From Lysobacteraceae bacterium (lineage in GTDB: Bacteria; Pseudomonadota; Gammaproteobacteria; Xanthomonadales; Xanthomonadaceae): DNA of 15,555 nucleotides. The notes beneath the pieces are model-generated. The model searched no databases. It was given only the letters and a program-made list of their open reading frames with translations, and was not told the DNA's origin. Each line of letters opens with the position of its first letter. Position 1 is the first letter of the stretch. Location: positions 1 through 15,555 of the forward strand of contig SEHC01000011.1 of the NCBI GenBank assembly GCA_004173415.1, written 5' to 3'. Made by a program: the position numbers and the translations under genes. This document shows positions 1 to 7,110 of this stretch, one piece after another.

Positions 1-915
1 CTGATGCTGATCGTGGCCGGGGTGCTGCCGTGGCTGCTGGCGGTACGCGTGGCGGTGGCCTGGCTGGTCGTGGCCCACGTGTTCCTGGTGCCTTCGTTCA
101 TGGCCCTGGGCATCTTCAACTTCTGGGAGGCGGTGTTCCAGGCGTCCTTCTACGTGGGTTTCGCGGTGTTCGTGCTGGTCACGGCCTACGTGGCGCGTGA
201 ACAGGCCGCGGCGCGCGACGAGCAGCGCAGGCTCAATGCCGAACTGCGCGCGACCCGGGTACTGCTGGCCGAAAGCGCACGGGTCAACGAGCGCACCCGC
301 ATCGCCCGTGAACTGCACGACCTGCTGGGCCACCATCTGACCGCGCTGAGCCTGAACCTGGAAGTGGCCGGGCACATGACCGAAGGCCGGGCCCAGGAGC
401 ACGTCAAGCAGGCCCATGCCCTGGCCAGGCTGCTGCTCACCGACGTGCGCGAGGTGGTCAGCCAGCTGCGCGAGGGCGATGCCATCGACCTGGGCGCGGC
501 GCTGGTGCTGCTGGCCGGGCGCGTTCCCGGCCTGGACATCCACCTGCAGATCGAGGACCCACTGACCCTGGACGATGCCGAGCGCGCCCACGTGCTGCTG
601 CGCTGCACCCAGGAGATCATCACCAACGCGGTGCGCCACGCGGCGGCCCGCAACCTGTGGATCCACTGCCGCCGCCAGGCCGCGACCATCGCCATCGACG
701 CCCATGACGACGGCCGCGGCGCCGAGACGGTGATCGCCGGCAACGGCCTGCGCGGCATGCGCGAGCGCCTGCGCCTGCTGGGTGGCAACATGACCATCGA
801 ATCCCGTGCCGGAAGTGGTTTCAGGCTATGCCTGCAATTGCCCGTCGGCATCCATGAACCGCTGGTCCTGGAGCGCCCGTGCCCGGAACCGGTCACCACC
901 GGAGGTACCGCATGA
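1..915 (+). CDS. Sensor histidine kinase, NarL/DesK type (5' end outside window)
   Basis: This is the kinase half of a two-component system: it should autophosphorylate on a histidine and pass the phosphate to the regulator encoded next to it. Numbering from the ATG at position 4, hydrophobic segments fill residues 1-62, followed by a charged linker that looks coiled (65-95). A HisKA_3 dimerisation box follows, with the phospho-acceptor His105 in RELHD. The HATPase_c domain has the N box at Asn208 (EIITNAVRH), a DDGRG box at 235-239, NGLRGMRER at 247-255 and AGSGFRL at 269-275. The reading frame is open to the first base and the membrane part is shorter than usual for this family, so the true start is probably upstream. 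The stop overlaps the next start by 4 bp (ATGA), a sign of translational coupling. The stimulus cannot be read from the sequence. Confidence 0.93.
   Translation: MMLIVAGVLPWLLAVRVAVAWLVVAHVFLVPSFMALGIFNFWEAVFQASFYVGFAVFVLVTAYVAREQAAARDEQRRLNAELRATRVLLAESARVNERTRIARELHDLLGHHLTALSLNLEVAGHMTEGRAQEHVKQAHALARLLLTDVREVVSQLREGDAIDLGAALVLLAGRVPGLDIHLQIEDPLTLDDAERAHVLLRCTQEIITNAVRHAAARNLWIHCRRQAATIAIDAHDDGRGAETVIAGNGLRGMRERLRLLGGNMTIESRAGSGFRLCLQLPVGIHEPLVLERPCPEPVTTGGTA
901..906 (+). promoter_or_regulatory. Ribosome binding site of the response regulator
   Basis: A full GGAGGT Shine-Dalgarno sequence lies 5 bases before the ATG at 912. It decides the start of the regulator: the in-frame upstream ATG at 879 lies inside the kinase gene and has no comparable site. 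Confidence 0.8.
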
Positions 916-1553
916 TCCGTGTCTGCCTGGTCGATGATCAAACCCTGGTGCGGCAGGGCATACGCTCGCTGCTCGCGCTGGACGACGGCATCGAGGTGGT
1001 GGCCGAGGCCGCCGACGGCCGCCAGGCGGTGGAAGTGGTGCCGCAGTGCCGGCCGGACGTGGTGCTCATGGACATGCGCATGCCGGTGATGTCGGGGCTG
1101 GAAGCGTTGCAGGCACTGGCCGCGGCCGGACAGCTGCCGCCGGCGATCATCCTGACGACCTTCGACGACGACCAGCTGGTGCTCGCCGGGCTGAAGGCAG
1201 GGGCCAAGGGCTATCTGCTGAAGGACGTGTCGCTGGAGCAGCTGGTAGGCGCGATCCGCACCGTGGCCTCTGGTGGCTCGCTGGTGCAGCCGGCGGTCAC
1301 CCAGCGGTTGCTCTCCGGCCTGGAGCACATGCGCAACGATTTCGTCAGCCTGGACCGGCCCGATCCGCTGACCGACCGTGAAACCGAGATCCTGCGCCTG
1401 ATGGCCAGCGGCTTCTCCAACAAGGAGATCGCCAACTCGCTGGGCGTGGCCGAGGGCACCATCAAGAACCACGTTTCCAACATCCTCTCCAAGCTCGGGG
1501 TGCGGGACCGTACCCGGGCGGTGTTGAAGGCTTTCGAACTGCAACTGGTCTGA
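912..1553 (+). CDS. LuxR/NarL-family DNA-binding response regulator
   Basis: A 213-residue transcription regulator and partner of the overlapping kinase. The receiver domain (1-120) has the acidic pair Asp8-Asp9, the phospho-acceptor Asp54 in VVLMDMRMP, Thr82/Thr83 after the fourth strand and the conserved Lys104 in GYLLKD. After a linker, the LuxR-type helix-turn-helix spans about 153-207 (LTDRETEIL, SNKEIANSLGVAEGTIKNH). Phosphorylation should promote dimerisation and DNA binding. Target genes cannot be inferred; kinases and regulators of this sort often lie next to ABC transporters, and such genes could lie left of the window. The start at 912 is chosen for its GGAGGT site and because the protein then begins MIRVCLVDDQ, typical of receivers. 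Confidence 0.95.
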   Translation: MIRVCLVDDQTLVRQGIRSLLALDDGIEVVAEAADGRQAVEVVPQCRPDVVLMDMRMPVMSGLEALQALAAAGQLPPAIILTTFDDDQLVLAGLKAGAKGYLLKDVSLEQLVGAIRTVASGGSLVQPAVTQRLLSGLEHMRNDFVSLDRPDPLTDRETEILRLMASGFSNKEIANSLGVAEGTIKNHVSNILSKLGVRDRTRAVLKAFELQLV

Positions 1554-1736
1554 CCGAGGCAGCCGGCCCCACCTCGGTGCCTGAACCGTGGACACGCGCC
1601 CGACCGGGGCGGGCAAGGGAAGCGGATCCGGGGCTTCCGGCGGGCGGTGCCGCTTCGTGTCCCGATGCGCTCGGGCCCCGGGGTGTGAAGGATCCCGCGT
1701 TGCGTTGCAGCGCGGCATCCGCGGGCTGGCCGTGTG

Positions 1737-1765
1737 CTGACCGATTCCGCCAAGCCTGCTAGGAT
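1737..1765 (+). promoter_or_regulatory. Putative sigma-70-type promoter for the SRPBCC gene
   Basis: CTGACC (1737-1742) and TAGGAT (1760-1765) are separated by 17 bp in the 266-bp gap between the response regulator and the SRPBCC gene. Transcription would start near 1772, leaving a leader of about 48 bases. The rest of the gap (1554-1736) holds only GC-rich sequence with a small hairpin (CCGA-type arms, 1661-1675) and nothing I can name. Confidence 0.4.
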
Positions 1766-1819
1766 GCGCGCTGCGTATACATTTCAATGGCCATGGGATC
1801 GGCCCCCGGAGACTGCTGA

Positions 1820-2989
1820 ATGACCCGTTTGATCGAGTTCGTGATTGCCTTGGCGCTTGTCCTGGTGCTGTTCGTGGCGGTAGGCCTGATTCTTCCTTCC
1901 AAGCGACACCTGGAGGAAAGCACCGAGACCAATCGCCGCATGACCATAGTCTTCGACACGGTCAACAACGTGCGCCGGCTGAAGGACTGGAACCTGCTGA
2001 TTCCCAGCAAGCCGGCCGACCTGACCTATTCGGGTGGTGGCGAGGGGCATACCGGCGTCGGCGCCCGCGTCGATTTCGCATCTGCCGACAAGCGCTACGG
2101 CAAGGGTCATTGGGAGATCACCGAGAGCGTGGCGCCCGACGGCATCGGCGGCGGCGGCAGGGTGGCTTTCGCGATCGACGACGACAAGCCCGGTTCCGAC
2201 AAGAAGTCGGTCATCACCCTGGAGCCGACCGGCAAGAACAACCGCAACGTCAAGGTCACCCAGAGCTACGACGTCAATTACGGCTTCAACCTGTTCGGGC
2301 GTTTCAACGGGATGTACGTCCGCCGCAACGTCGGCGACAGCGTCATTGCCGGGCTTGCCAAGCTGACCAACATGCTGGCCACGGTGCCCAACTTCGACTA
2401 CCGCGTCGAAGGCAGCAAGCTGACCGACCTGAAGCTGGTGGACCTGCCGGCCGAGGACCTGCTGGTGGTCACCGCGGGCAACATCGACCGCAACAATGAG
2501 GCGATCAAGGGCTCGATCAAGGCCAACCAGGAATGGATCAAGCGGGTGATGGAGAACAATGGCCTGGAGGCAGCGGGTCCGGTGCGCATCATCACCACCG
2601 ATTTCGGCTCCGACAAGTACGCCTTCGACGTGGCCCAGCCGGTGCGCAAGCGCAGTGGCGCGGCCAAGGCCGATGACGCGGACAAGGCGAAGAAGGACGA
2701 GGCGGCCACCGCGCCAGTCGCCGCTCCGGTGGCCTCCAGCGGGCCGCTCAAGGTCTCGGTGTCGGGCACCCCGGTCGAGTACGTGCGGGTCGAGCCCCGC
2801 AAGGCCGCCAGCGCCCGCTATGTCGGTTACATGGCGGAACTCGACGTGGTGCGCAGCTCGCTGCGCGCATGGGCGATGACCAACGGGTACGAGGTCACCG
2901 ACCGTCCGTATGAATCATGGAAGGGTGGCGTGGACAAGTCGTTCGAGGCCGATGGAAGCTTCGACGTCTACTGGCAGGTCAAGCAGTAA
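1820..2989 (+). CDS. Membrane-anchored SRPBCC protein with GyrI-like C-terminal domain
   Basis: A 389-residue protein of unknown role. Residues 5-26 form one hydrophobic N-terminal segment, probably an uncleaved anchor that leaves the rest outside the inner membrane. Residues 35-190 look like an SRPBCC (START/polyketide-cyclase-like) ligand-binding fold: a strand, the KDWNLL helix region, then alternating strands with GHWEIT. The remainder (about 200-389) resembles the GyrI-like/AraC effector-binding fold made of two similar halves (LKLVDLPAEDLLVV and VEYVRVEPRKAASARYVGY each start a half). The halves are joined by an Ala/Lys/Asp-rich low-complexity linker (277-308). Both folds bind small hydrophobic ligands, so a ligand sensor or carrier is possible, but no catalytic residues are evident. 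The ATG at 1820 is preceded by GGAGA at 1807-1811. A terminator follows, so the gene is probably monocistronic. Confidence 0.75.
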   Translation: MTRLIEFVIALALVLVLFVAVGLILPSKRHLEESTETNRRMTIVFDTVNNVRRLKDWNLLIPSKPADLTYSGGGEGHTGVGARVDFASADKRYGKGHWEITESVAPDGIGGGGRVAFAIDDDKPGSDKKSVITLEPTGKNNRNVKVTQSYDVNYGFNLFGRFNGMYVRRNVGDSVIAGLAKLTNMLATVPNFDYRVEGSKLTDLKLVDLPAEDLLVVTAGNIDRNNEAIKGSIKANQEWIKRVMENNGLEAAGPVRIITTDFGSDKYAFDVAQPVRKRSGAAKADDADKAKKDEAATAPVAAPVASSGPLKVSVSGTPVEYVRVEPRKAASARYVGYMAELDVVRSSLRAWAMTNGYEVTDRPYESWKGGVDKSFEADGSFDVYWQVKQ

Positions 2990-3027
2990 GGTGTGGCGGA
3001 CTCCGGTCCGCCGCGCGGCAAGGGGTG

Positions 3028-3055
3028 ACGCGCCGCATTCGCGGCGCGTTTCATT
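3028..3055 (+). terminator. Rho-independent-type terminator after the SRPBCC gene
   Basis: A perfect 9-bp GC-rich stem (ACGCGCCGC, 3028-3036, with its complement at 3041-3049) closes a 4-base ATTC loop. It is followed by a short, interrupted T run (TTTCATTT). It lies 39 bp after the stop codon. Confidence 0.65.
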
Positions 3056-3115
3056 TGCGGAAACGGTAATTCCCTTCCACGTCCGGCGCTGCCGGCGCAC
3101 CTCGGGGTCGATGCC

Positions 3116-3487
3116 TTGTTGAGTTATGACCGACGCCAGCGCAAACCTTCATTACTCGCCTTTTCCGGTGCATTGCTGGCCGCCGCGGCGGTCGCCCTGG
3201 GCGCCTATGCCGCCCATGGGGTCGCGGATGCGGACGCGCGCTCCAGCCTGCAGACTGCGGTCCTGTATGCCTTCGGCCACGGCGTGGCGCTGGCTGCGCT
3301 GACGGCCGGGACCACCCGCTCGCTTGGCCGCGCGGGCCTGTCCCTGCTGCTGCTCGGCACCTTGCTGTTCTGCGGAAGCCTGGTCCTGTCGGCGTTGTCG
3401 CCGTTCACCGCCAGGCTGGCGCCCATCGGCGGCATCGGCCTGATCCTTGGCTGGCTGGTGTGGGCGGTGGACGCGGTCCGCCGCTGA
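3116..3487 (+). CDS. DUF423 family small membrane protein
   Basis: A 123-residue integral membrane protein of the DUF423 (YgdD/TMEM256-like) family, function unknown. Four hydrophobic helices can be seen at about 12-35, 46-65, 70-92 and 98-120. Family hallmarks are LGAYAAHG near the first helix, the TAVLYAFGHGVAL segment, LFCGSLVLSAL in the third helix and PIGGIGLILGW in the fourth. The frame has no ATG before the conserved part: TTG codons at 3116 and 3119 are the likeliest starts, with a GGGG stretch at 3104-3107 as a weak ribosome site. An ATG at 3126 is in a different frame (see findings). Its stop lies 10 bp before the TTG start of the glycosylase, so the two are probably cotranscribed. 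Confidence 0.85.
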   Translation: MLSYDRRQRKPSLLAFSGALLAAAAVALGAYAAHGVADADARSSLQTAVLYAFGHGVALAALTAGTTRSLGRAGLSLLLLGTLLFCGSLVLSALSPFTARLAPIGGIGLILGWLVWAVDAVRR

Positions 3488-3497
3488 GCGCACAGGC

Positions 3498-4190
3498 TTG
3501 CCTCGCCACCGCCGCGGATTCGATACCGGACAGGCCTTCGAGCACCTGCGGCGGGTCGATCGAAGGCTGGGCGCCTGGATGAAGCGGATCGGCTACCTGG
3601 AACCCCAACCGGGCTGGCGCCGGCGCTTCGACCCGGTCGATGCGCTGGCCCGGGCGATCCTCTACCAGCAGCTCAGCGGCAAGGCGGCCGCGACGATCGT
3701 CGGCCGCGTGGAAGCGGCGATCGGCAGCAAGCGGCTGCACGCCGGCACCCTGGCGGGAATCGACGATGCCGCGCTGCGGGCCTGTGGCGTATCGGGCAAC
3801 AAGGCCCTGGCGCTGCGCGACCTCGCCAGGCGCGAGGCCGAGGGCCAGATCCCGACCCTGCGGCAGATGTCCGGCCTGGACCAGGACGAAATCGTCGCCG
3901 CCCTGGTCCCGGTGCGTGGCATAGGACGCTGGACCGTGGAAATGATGTTGATGTCCCGCCTGGGTCGTCCGGACGTGCTGCCGGTCGATGACCTGGGCAT
4001 CCGCAAGGGCCTCCAGCGTATCGATCGCCTGCCGGCCATGCCCACGCCGAAGGAATTGCTGGCCCGTGGCGAATGCTGGGGTCCCTACCGCACCTACGCC
4101 AGCCAGTATCTGTGGCGCATCGCCGATGCGGCGGGCCAGGACGATGCGGCCGGAGCGGGAAGCACGCCGGTGCGGCGCTCCCAGGACTGA
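3498..4190 (+). CDS. DNA-3-methyladenine glycosylase II (AlkA-type, HhH-GPD)
   Basis: A 230-residue base-excision repair enzyme that should remove alkylated purines from DNA. It carries the HhH-GPD fold: ALARAILYQQLSGKAA is the conserved early helix (about 50-65), the helix-hairpin-helix is at 137-150 (VPVRGIGRWTVEM), and the catalytic aspartate is the second Asp of PVDDLGIRKG (Asp165). The WGPYRTYASQYLW stretch matches the C-terminal WxPxRSYA-type helix of AlkA. The N-terminal TBP-like domain of E. coli AlkA is absent, so this is the short single-domain form common in many bacteria. The start is uncertain: I prefer TTG at 3498, just after the upstream stop. ATG at 3447 would add 17 residues but overlap the DUF423 gene by 41 bp, and those residues look like its shadow. 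Confidence 0.88.
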   Translation: MPRHRRGFDTGQAFEHLRRVDRRLGAWMKRIGYLEPQPGWRRRFDPVDALARAILYQQLSGKAAATIVGRVEAAIGSKRLHAGTLAGIDDAALRACGVSGNKALALRDLARREAEGQIPTLRQMSGLDQDEIVAALVPVRGIGRWTVEMMLMSRLGRPDVLPVDDLGIRKGLQRIDRLPAMPTPKELLARGECWGPYRTYASQYLWRIADAAGQDDAAGAGSTPVRRSQD

Positions 4191-4201
4191 GGAGTTCCGG
4201 C

Positions 4202-4223
4202 CGGGCCGGCTACTGCCGGCCCG
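4202..4223. terminator. Hairpin between convergent genes, possible bidirectional terminator
   Basis: A perfect 9-bp stem (CGGGCCGGC, 4202-4210, with its complement at 4215-4223) closes a TACT loop. It sits in the 39-bp gap between the ends of the glycosylase (plus) and the reductase (minus). There is no T run on either side, so intrinsic termination is likely but weak. Confidence 0.5.
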
Positions 4224-4229
4224 CGCCGG

Positions 4230-5264
4230 TCATTCCGAAACCTGCAGCACCAGTTTGCCGAAGTTTTCGCCGGTGAAGAGCTTGACCAGCGATTCGGGGA
4301 AGGTCTCCAGCCCGGCCACGACGTCTTCCCTGGACTTCATGCGCCCGTCCTTCAGGTAACCGGCGAGTTCGGCGATGGCAACCGGATAGCGGTCCGCGTA
4401 ATCGAACACCACGATGCCCTCCATGCGCGCGCGGTTGACCAGCAGCGACAGGTAGTTCTTCGGCCCCTGCACGGCGCTGGTGGCGTTGTACTGCGAGATG
4501 GCGCCGCAGATGACGATGCGCGCCTTGCGCCGCAGGCGGGCCAGCACATGGTCGAGGATCTCGCCGCCGACGTTGTCGAAATAGATGTCGACGCCTTCGG
4601 GGCAGTACTCCTTGAGTCCTTCGCGCACGTCCTGGTTCTTGTAGTCGATGCAGGCATCGAAGCCCAGTTCGTCGACCACGAAGCGGCACTTGGCCTGGCC
4701 GCCGGCGATGCCGACCACGCGGCATCCCTTGATCTTCGCCAGTTGCCCCACGGTCTGGCCAACCGCGCCGGAGGCGCCCGAGACCACGACCACGTCGCCG
4801 GACTTGGGCTGGCCGACGTCCATCAGGCCGAAATACCCGGTCATGCCCGGCATGCCCAGCACGTTCAGCCACTGGGTGGGCGTGCCCAGGCGCGGATCGA
4901 TCTTGAACACGCCGCTGCGCTTGATCTCAGCCGCGCTGAATTCCTTGTATTCCTGCACGCCCATTCCGCCGCTGACCAGGTCGCCCGCGGCGAAGCCCGG
5001 GTGCGTGGAAGCCACGACCTTGCCGATCCCGCCGGCGCGCATCACCTCGCCGATTCCAACCGGTGGTATGTACGACTTGCCCTCGTTCATCCACCCGCGC
5101 ATCGCCGGATCCAGCGACAGGTACAGGGTCTTCACCAGTATCCCGCCGTCGGCGGGCGCGGCGACTGCTTCGGTGGTGAACGACCAGTTGTCGCGCGTGG
5201 TCATGCCGACCGGGCGCGCGGCCAGGCGGATCTGGTGGTTCTGCAGGGAGGCAAAGTCGGTCAT
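4230..5264 (-). CDS. curA: NADPH-dependent zinc-independent reductase (MDR superfamily, CurA-like)
   Basis: A 344-residue medium-chain dehydrogenase/reductase of the zinc-independent leukotriene-B4-dehydrogenase/curcumin-reductase branch, which reduces the activated double bond of alpha,beta-unsaturated carbonyls. The N-terminal GroES-like half carries LSLDPAMRGWMN (49-60), typical of this branch in place of zinc ligands. The Rossmann half has the nucleotide-binding GASGAVGQTVGQLAKIKG (163-180), and VDIYFDNVGGEILD with the following RIVICGAISQYN are family signatures. Length is normal and the start MTDFASLQNHQIRLAARPVG is the usual one, preceded by GGAAT. It lies 39 bp after the M15 peptidase on the same strand, so it may be read through from the SPFH operon. 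The wide gap leaves room for a separate signal. The true substrate is unknown, and the symbol reflects similarity to E. coli CurA only. Confidence 0.9.
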   Translation of the reverse strand: MTDFASLQNHQIRLAARPVGMTTRDNWSFTTEAVAAPADGGILVKTLYLSLDPAMRGWMNEGKSYIPPVGIGEVMRAGGIGKVVASTHPGFAAGDLVSGGMGVQEYKEFSAAEIKRSGVFKIDPRLGTPTQWLNVLGMPGMTGYFGLMDVGQPKSGDVVVVSGASGAVGQTVGQLAKIKGCRVVGIAGGQAKCRFVVDELGFDACIDYKNQDVREGLKEYCPEGVDIYFDNVGGEILDHVLARLRRKARIVICGAISQYNATSAVQGPKNYLSLLVNRARMEGIVVFDYADRYPVAIAELAGYLKDGRMKSREDVVAGLETFPESLVKLFTGENFGKLVLQVSE

Positions 5265-5303
5265 GTGCGGATTCCGTCGGTGGGGCGGGTGGCCCGGGGT
5301 GGC

Positions 5304-6110
5304 TCAGCGGGCATCGGCCGTGTGGTACCAGTGCCAGGGTTCGTAGACGATGCCATGCGGGTTGTCGCGTGGATAGCTCATCAGGAAGCCGAAATCCGCA
5401 CCGTGGCTGGCCAGCCAGTTGAATGCGGGCGTGGTTTCGAAGGACTCCTCGGCCGGCGGCTCATCCGGCGTGCCGATGTCCAGGGCGTTGCCGCTGTGGT
5501 GTTCGCTGTAACCCGGCGCGGCGTTGACGGTGAGGATCTGCTGCACATCCTGGCCGCGGGCCAGCTTGCGTTCGAAGATGCCCAGTTGGTAGTCATGGCT
5601 GCGATAGCCCGAGATCGCATCCAGCGCCACGCCGTCGGCGCGCGCGCTGCGTTGCATCGCCAGCCAGGCGCGCGCCGCGGCCGCGGTCAGCCACAGCGGG
5701 CGCCGGTAGCGATCCAGGCCGGCGAAGGACAGGGCAGCAGGCTCGGCCACCAGCGCCAGGCCAGTGGACTCGGCATAGCGGTCGTCCAGCCCCAGCCGCT
5801 CCAGTCTTTCGATGAGCCGTCCCAGCGGCAGGACTCCCAGCGCATCGGCATCGAAACCGCGATCGGTGCGCAGGCCATCGAGTGCGTCCAGTGCCGCATC
5901 CACGCCCGGTTCGCGCATCCAGCCGGGCATCAGCGACTGCATGCCTTCGGGCAGCAGTGCGGCCAGGTAGCGTCCATCGCGCTTGCGCCGCAAGACCGTC
6001 AGCGCGCGCGACAGCAGCCGGGCATCGCTGTTGCCGCGCGCGCGCAGCAGGCCGCCTGGCCAGAGTTCGATCTCGGCGGTGTTGAGCAGGAAGGCGTGGC
6101 GGCCGGGCAT
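5304..6110 (-). CDS. M15 (VanY/LdcB-type) zinc D,D- or L,D-carboxypeptidase without signal peptide
   Basis: A 268-residue peptidase expected to trim D-alanine from peptidoglycan peptides. The M15B core lies in the C-terminal half: AISGYRSHDYQLGIF (166-179), the zinc motif SEHHSGNALD (202-211; His204 and Asp211 as ligands) and EPWHW (257-261; Glu257 as the catalytic base, His260 as the third ligand). Residues 1-130 form an extension with no family I recognise, perhaps a substrate-facing domain. The odd point is the N-terminus (MPGRHAFLLNTAEIELWPGG): it has no hydrophobic stretch and no lipobox, so the enzyme looks cytoplasmic unless the start is wrong. A cytoplasmic role would fit recycling of murein peptides. 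It starts 9 bp after the PH-like gene, inside the SPFH operon. Confidence 0.85.
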   Translation of the reverse strand: MPGRHAFLLNTAEIELWPGGLLRARGNSDARLLSRALTVLRRKRDGRYLAALLPEGMQSLMPGWMREPGVDAALDALDGLRTDRGFDADALGVLPLGRLIERLERLGLDDRYAESTGLALVAEPAALSFAGLDRYRRPLWLTAAAARAWLAMQRSARADGVALDAISGYRSHDYQLGIFERKLARGQDVQQILTVNAAPGYSEHHSGNALDIGTPDEPPAEESFETTPAFNWLASHGADFGFLMSYPRDNPHGIVYEPWHWYHTADAR

Positions 6111-6119
6111 CGGCGCAGC

Positions 6120-6725
6120 TTAGCGGCGCGGCATGCCTGCCGCCAGTTCACGCAGGCGTTCAAGCAGCAGGCCTGGCTGCCTGGGTTGCAGCAGCAGGCC
6201 ACGGCCCCTGTCGGTCGGCAACCACAGGGTGTGGCGTGCGCCCGCGGTGGCGACGAAGGCGCTCTTTCCGTTGCGCAGCCGGAAATAGCCGCTGTGGAAG
6301 CCGGCCACGGAATAGCCGTTGAGCTTTAGGACCGGCTTGAACCCCGTGTGTTCTTCCAGGTCCAGGACCCGTGCCTCCTCCAGCCTCAGCTCGGACAAGG
6401 GCAGGGATTGCGAATAGAAGCTGGACTTCACTTCCAGCCGCTGCGCGGACAGCTGCAGCCGCTGGCGACGCATGGCGCGGTCCAGCACTGCCCAGAGGGC
6501 GACGGTCAGGACCGCCAGTCCGCCAAGGGTGAGGGTTGCGGTCAGCGCGAAACTCCCGCCGACCAGGTTCATCGGGCCGTCGCCCAGGCTGGCCCAGAGC
6601 AGGGCGCCGGCGGTGATCACCAAGGGCAGGACCACGCCCAGCAGGAACATCACGATCCGCGGTGCCGATCCAGCCGGCACCAGTTGCAGGCCAGGGTCGA
6701 GGTCGTCGGCCGCGCGCATGCCCAT
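6120..6725 (-). CDS. Membrane protein with bacterial PH-like domain
   Basis: A 201-residue protein of unknown function. Two hydrophobic helices (about 24-46 and 58-80) form a hairpin with only a short connecting loop. They are followed by about 110 residues predicted as mainly strands (QRLEVKSSFYSQSLPLSEL; ARVLDLEE; FRLRNGKSAFVAT; TLWLPTDRGRGLLLQP). The pattern ends with a helix (PGLLLERLREL), as in bacterial PH (bPH) domains. PH-like domains in bacteria usually mediate protein or membrane contacts. An alternative ATG at 6719 would shorten it by two residues. It starts 7 bp after the DUF4177 stop and ends 9 bp before the peptidase start, so it is cotranscribed with both. The PH assignment rests on pattern, not on a search. 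Confidence 0.7.
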   Translation of the reverse strand: MGMRAADDLDPGLQLVPAGSAPRIVMFLLGVVLPLVITAGALLWASLGDGPMNLVGGSFALTATLTLGGLAVLTVALWAVLDRAMRRQRLQLSAQRLEVKSSFYSQSLPLSELRLEEARVLDLEEHTGFKPVLKLNGYSVAGFHSGYFRLRNGKSAFVATAGARHTLWLPTDRGRGLLLQPRQPGLLLERLRELAAGMPRR

Positions 6726-6732
6726 GCGGCCG

Positions 6733-6912
6733 CTATGCCGGCTTCTTCAGGAACAGGCGCACCGAGTCCGTCGGACTCGACTGGACCGAGGAGACCAGCT
6801 CCCAGCCCAGGCTGCCGGCGCGGGCCAGGGCGTCCTGCAGGCGCTCGGTCAACGGCTGGCCGAACATCTGCAACTTGATCTCGATTACCTGGTAGTTCCA
6901 GCGCGTGCTCAT
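6733..6912 (-). CDS. DUF4177-type small protein
   Basis: A 59-residue protein, shorter than most gene-calling cut-offs and easily missed. It reads MSTRWNYQVIEIKLQ, then a helix LTERLQDALARAGSLGWELV, then a strand and a SVRLFLKKPA end. The W-Y-V strand, the helix with GWELV and the final LKK strand are the pattern of DUF4177, a small beta-alpha-beta fold of unknown function. The ATG overlaps the stop of the RHH gene by 4 bp (ATGA at 6909-6912 on the minus strand). The stop lies 7 bp before the PH-like gene. This tight packing strongly supports it as real. Larger open frames on the minus strand across this stretch lack any family pattern. Confidence 0.8.
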   Translation of the reverse strand: MSTRWNYQVIEIKLQMFGQPLTERLQDALARAGSLGWELVSSVQSSPTDSVRLFLKKPA

Positions 6913-7091
6913 GGCATCGGCTCCTCGTCTTTCCCATCGGGTTTCTGCAGGCGTCCCGCCTTGCGCAGCGCTTCGCGCAGCACGTACTCGATCTGCGCGT
7001 TCAGGGAGCGCAACTCGTCGTTGGACCAGCGCTGCATCGCGTCCAGCACCTCGGCGCCGATGCGCAGCGGGTAGGCTTTCTTCTCTGCCAC
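6909..7091 (-). CDS. Arc-like ribbon-helix-helix DNA-binding protein
   Basis: A 60-residue protein with the MetJ/Arc ribbon-helix-helix layout. A strand (KAYPLRIG, 5-12) would pair with its partner and enter the DNA major groove. Helix A follows (AEVLDAMQRWSNDE, 13-26), then a turn with SLNAQ and helix B (QIEYVLREALRKAGR, 33-47), close to the Arc pattern of S-hN-E/Q-I. The charged tail (48-60) is probably disordered. The start codon is GTG at 7091 with only a weak ribosome site, 19 bp after the SPFH stop. Such proteins are usually repressors or antitoxins. No toxin-like gene is next to it, so I infer an autoregulator of the operon. The paired GATATC sites upstream of the SPFH gene are the candidate operator. 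Confidence 0.85.
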   Translation of the reverse strand: MAEKKAYPLRIGAEVLDAMQRWSNDELRSLNAQIEYVLREALRKAGRLQKPDGKDEEPMP

Positions 7092-7110
7092 GTCGCGGTC
7101 CGCGGCCGGC

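Noticed and set aside
1577..1762. A 61-codon open frame in the gap after the response regulator
   Set aside because: It overlaps the candidate promoter at 1737-1765, has no ribosome site and a low-complexity translation.
186..1787. A 533-codon open frame on the minus strand across the kinase/regulator genes
   Set aside because: It is antisense to two genes with complete family motifs and its translation is Arg/Ser/Pro-rich without any fold pattern; long antisense frames are usual in GC-rich DNA.
4548..6329. A 593-codon open frame on the plus strand
   Set aside because: It runs opposite to the reductase and M15 genes, has a His/Gln/Ala-rich composition, no family pattern and no ribosome site.
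6909..7091. RHH protein as the antitoxin of a toxin-antitoxin pair
   Set aside because: The adjacent genes are SPFH and DUF4177, neither of which resembles a known toxin; autoregulation of the operon explains the context better.
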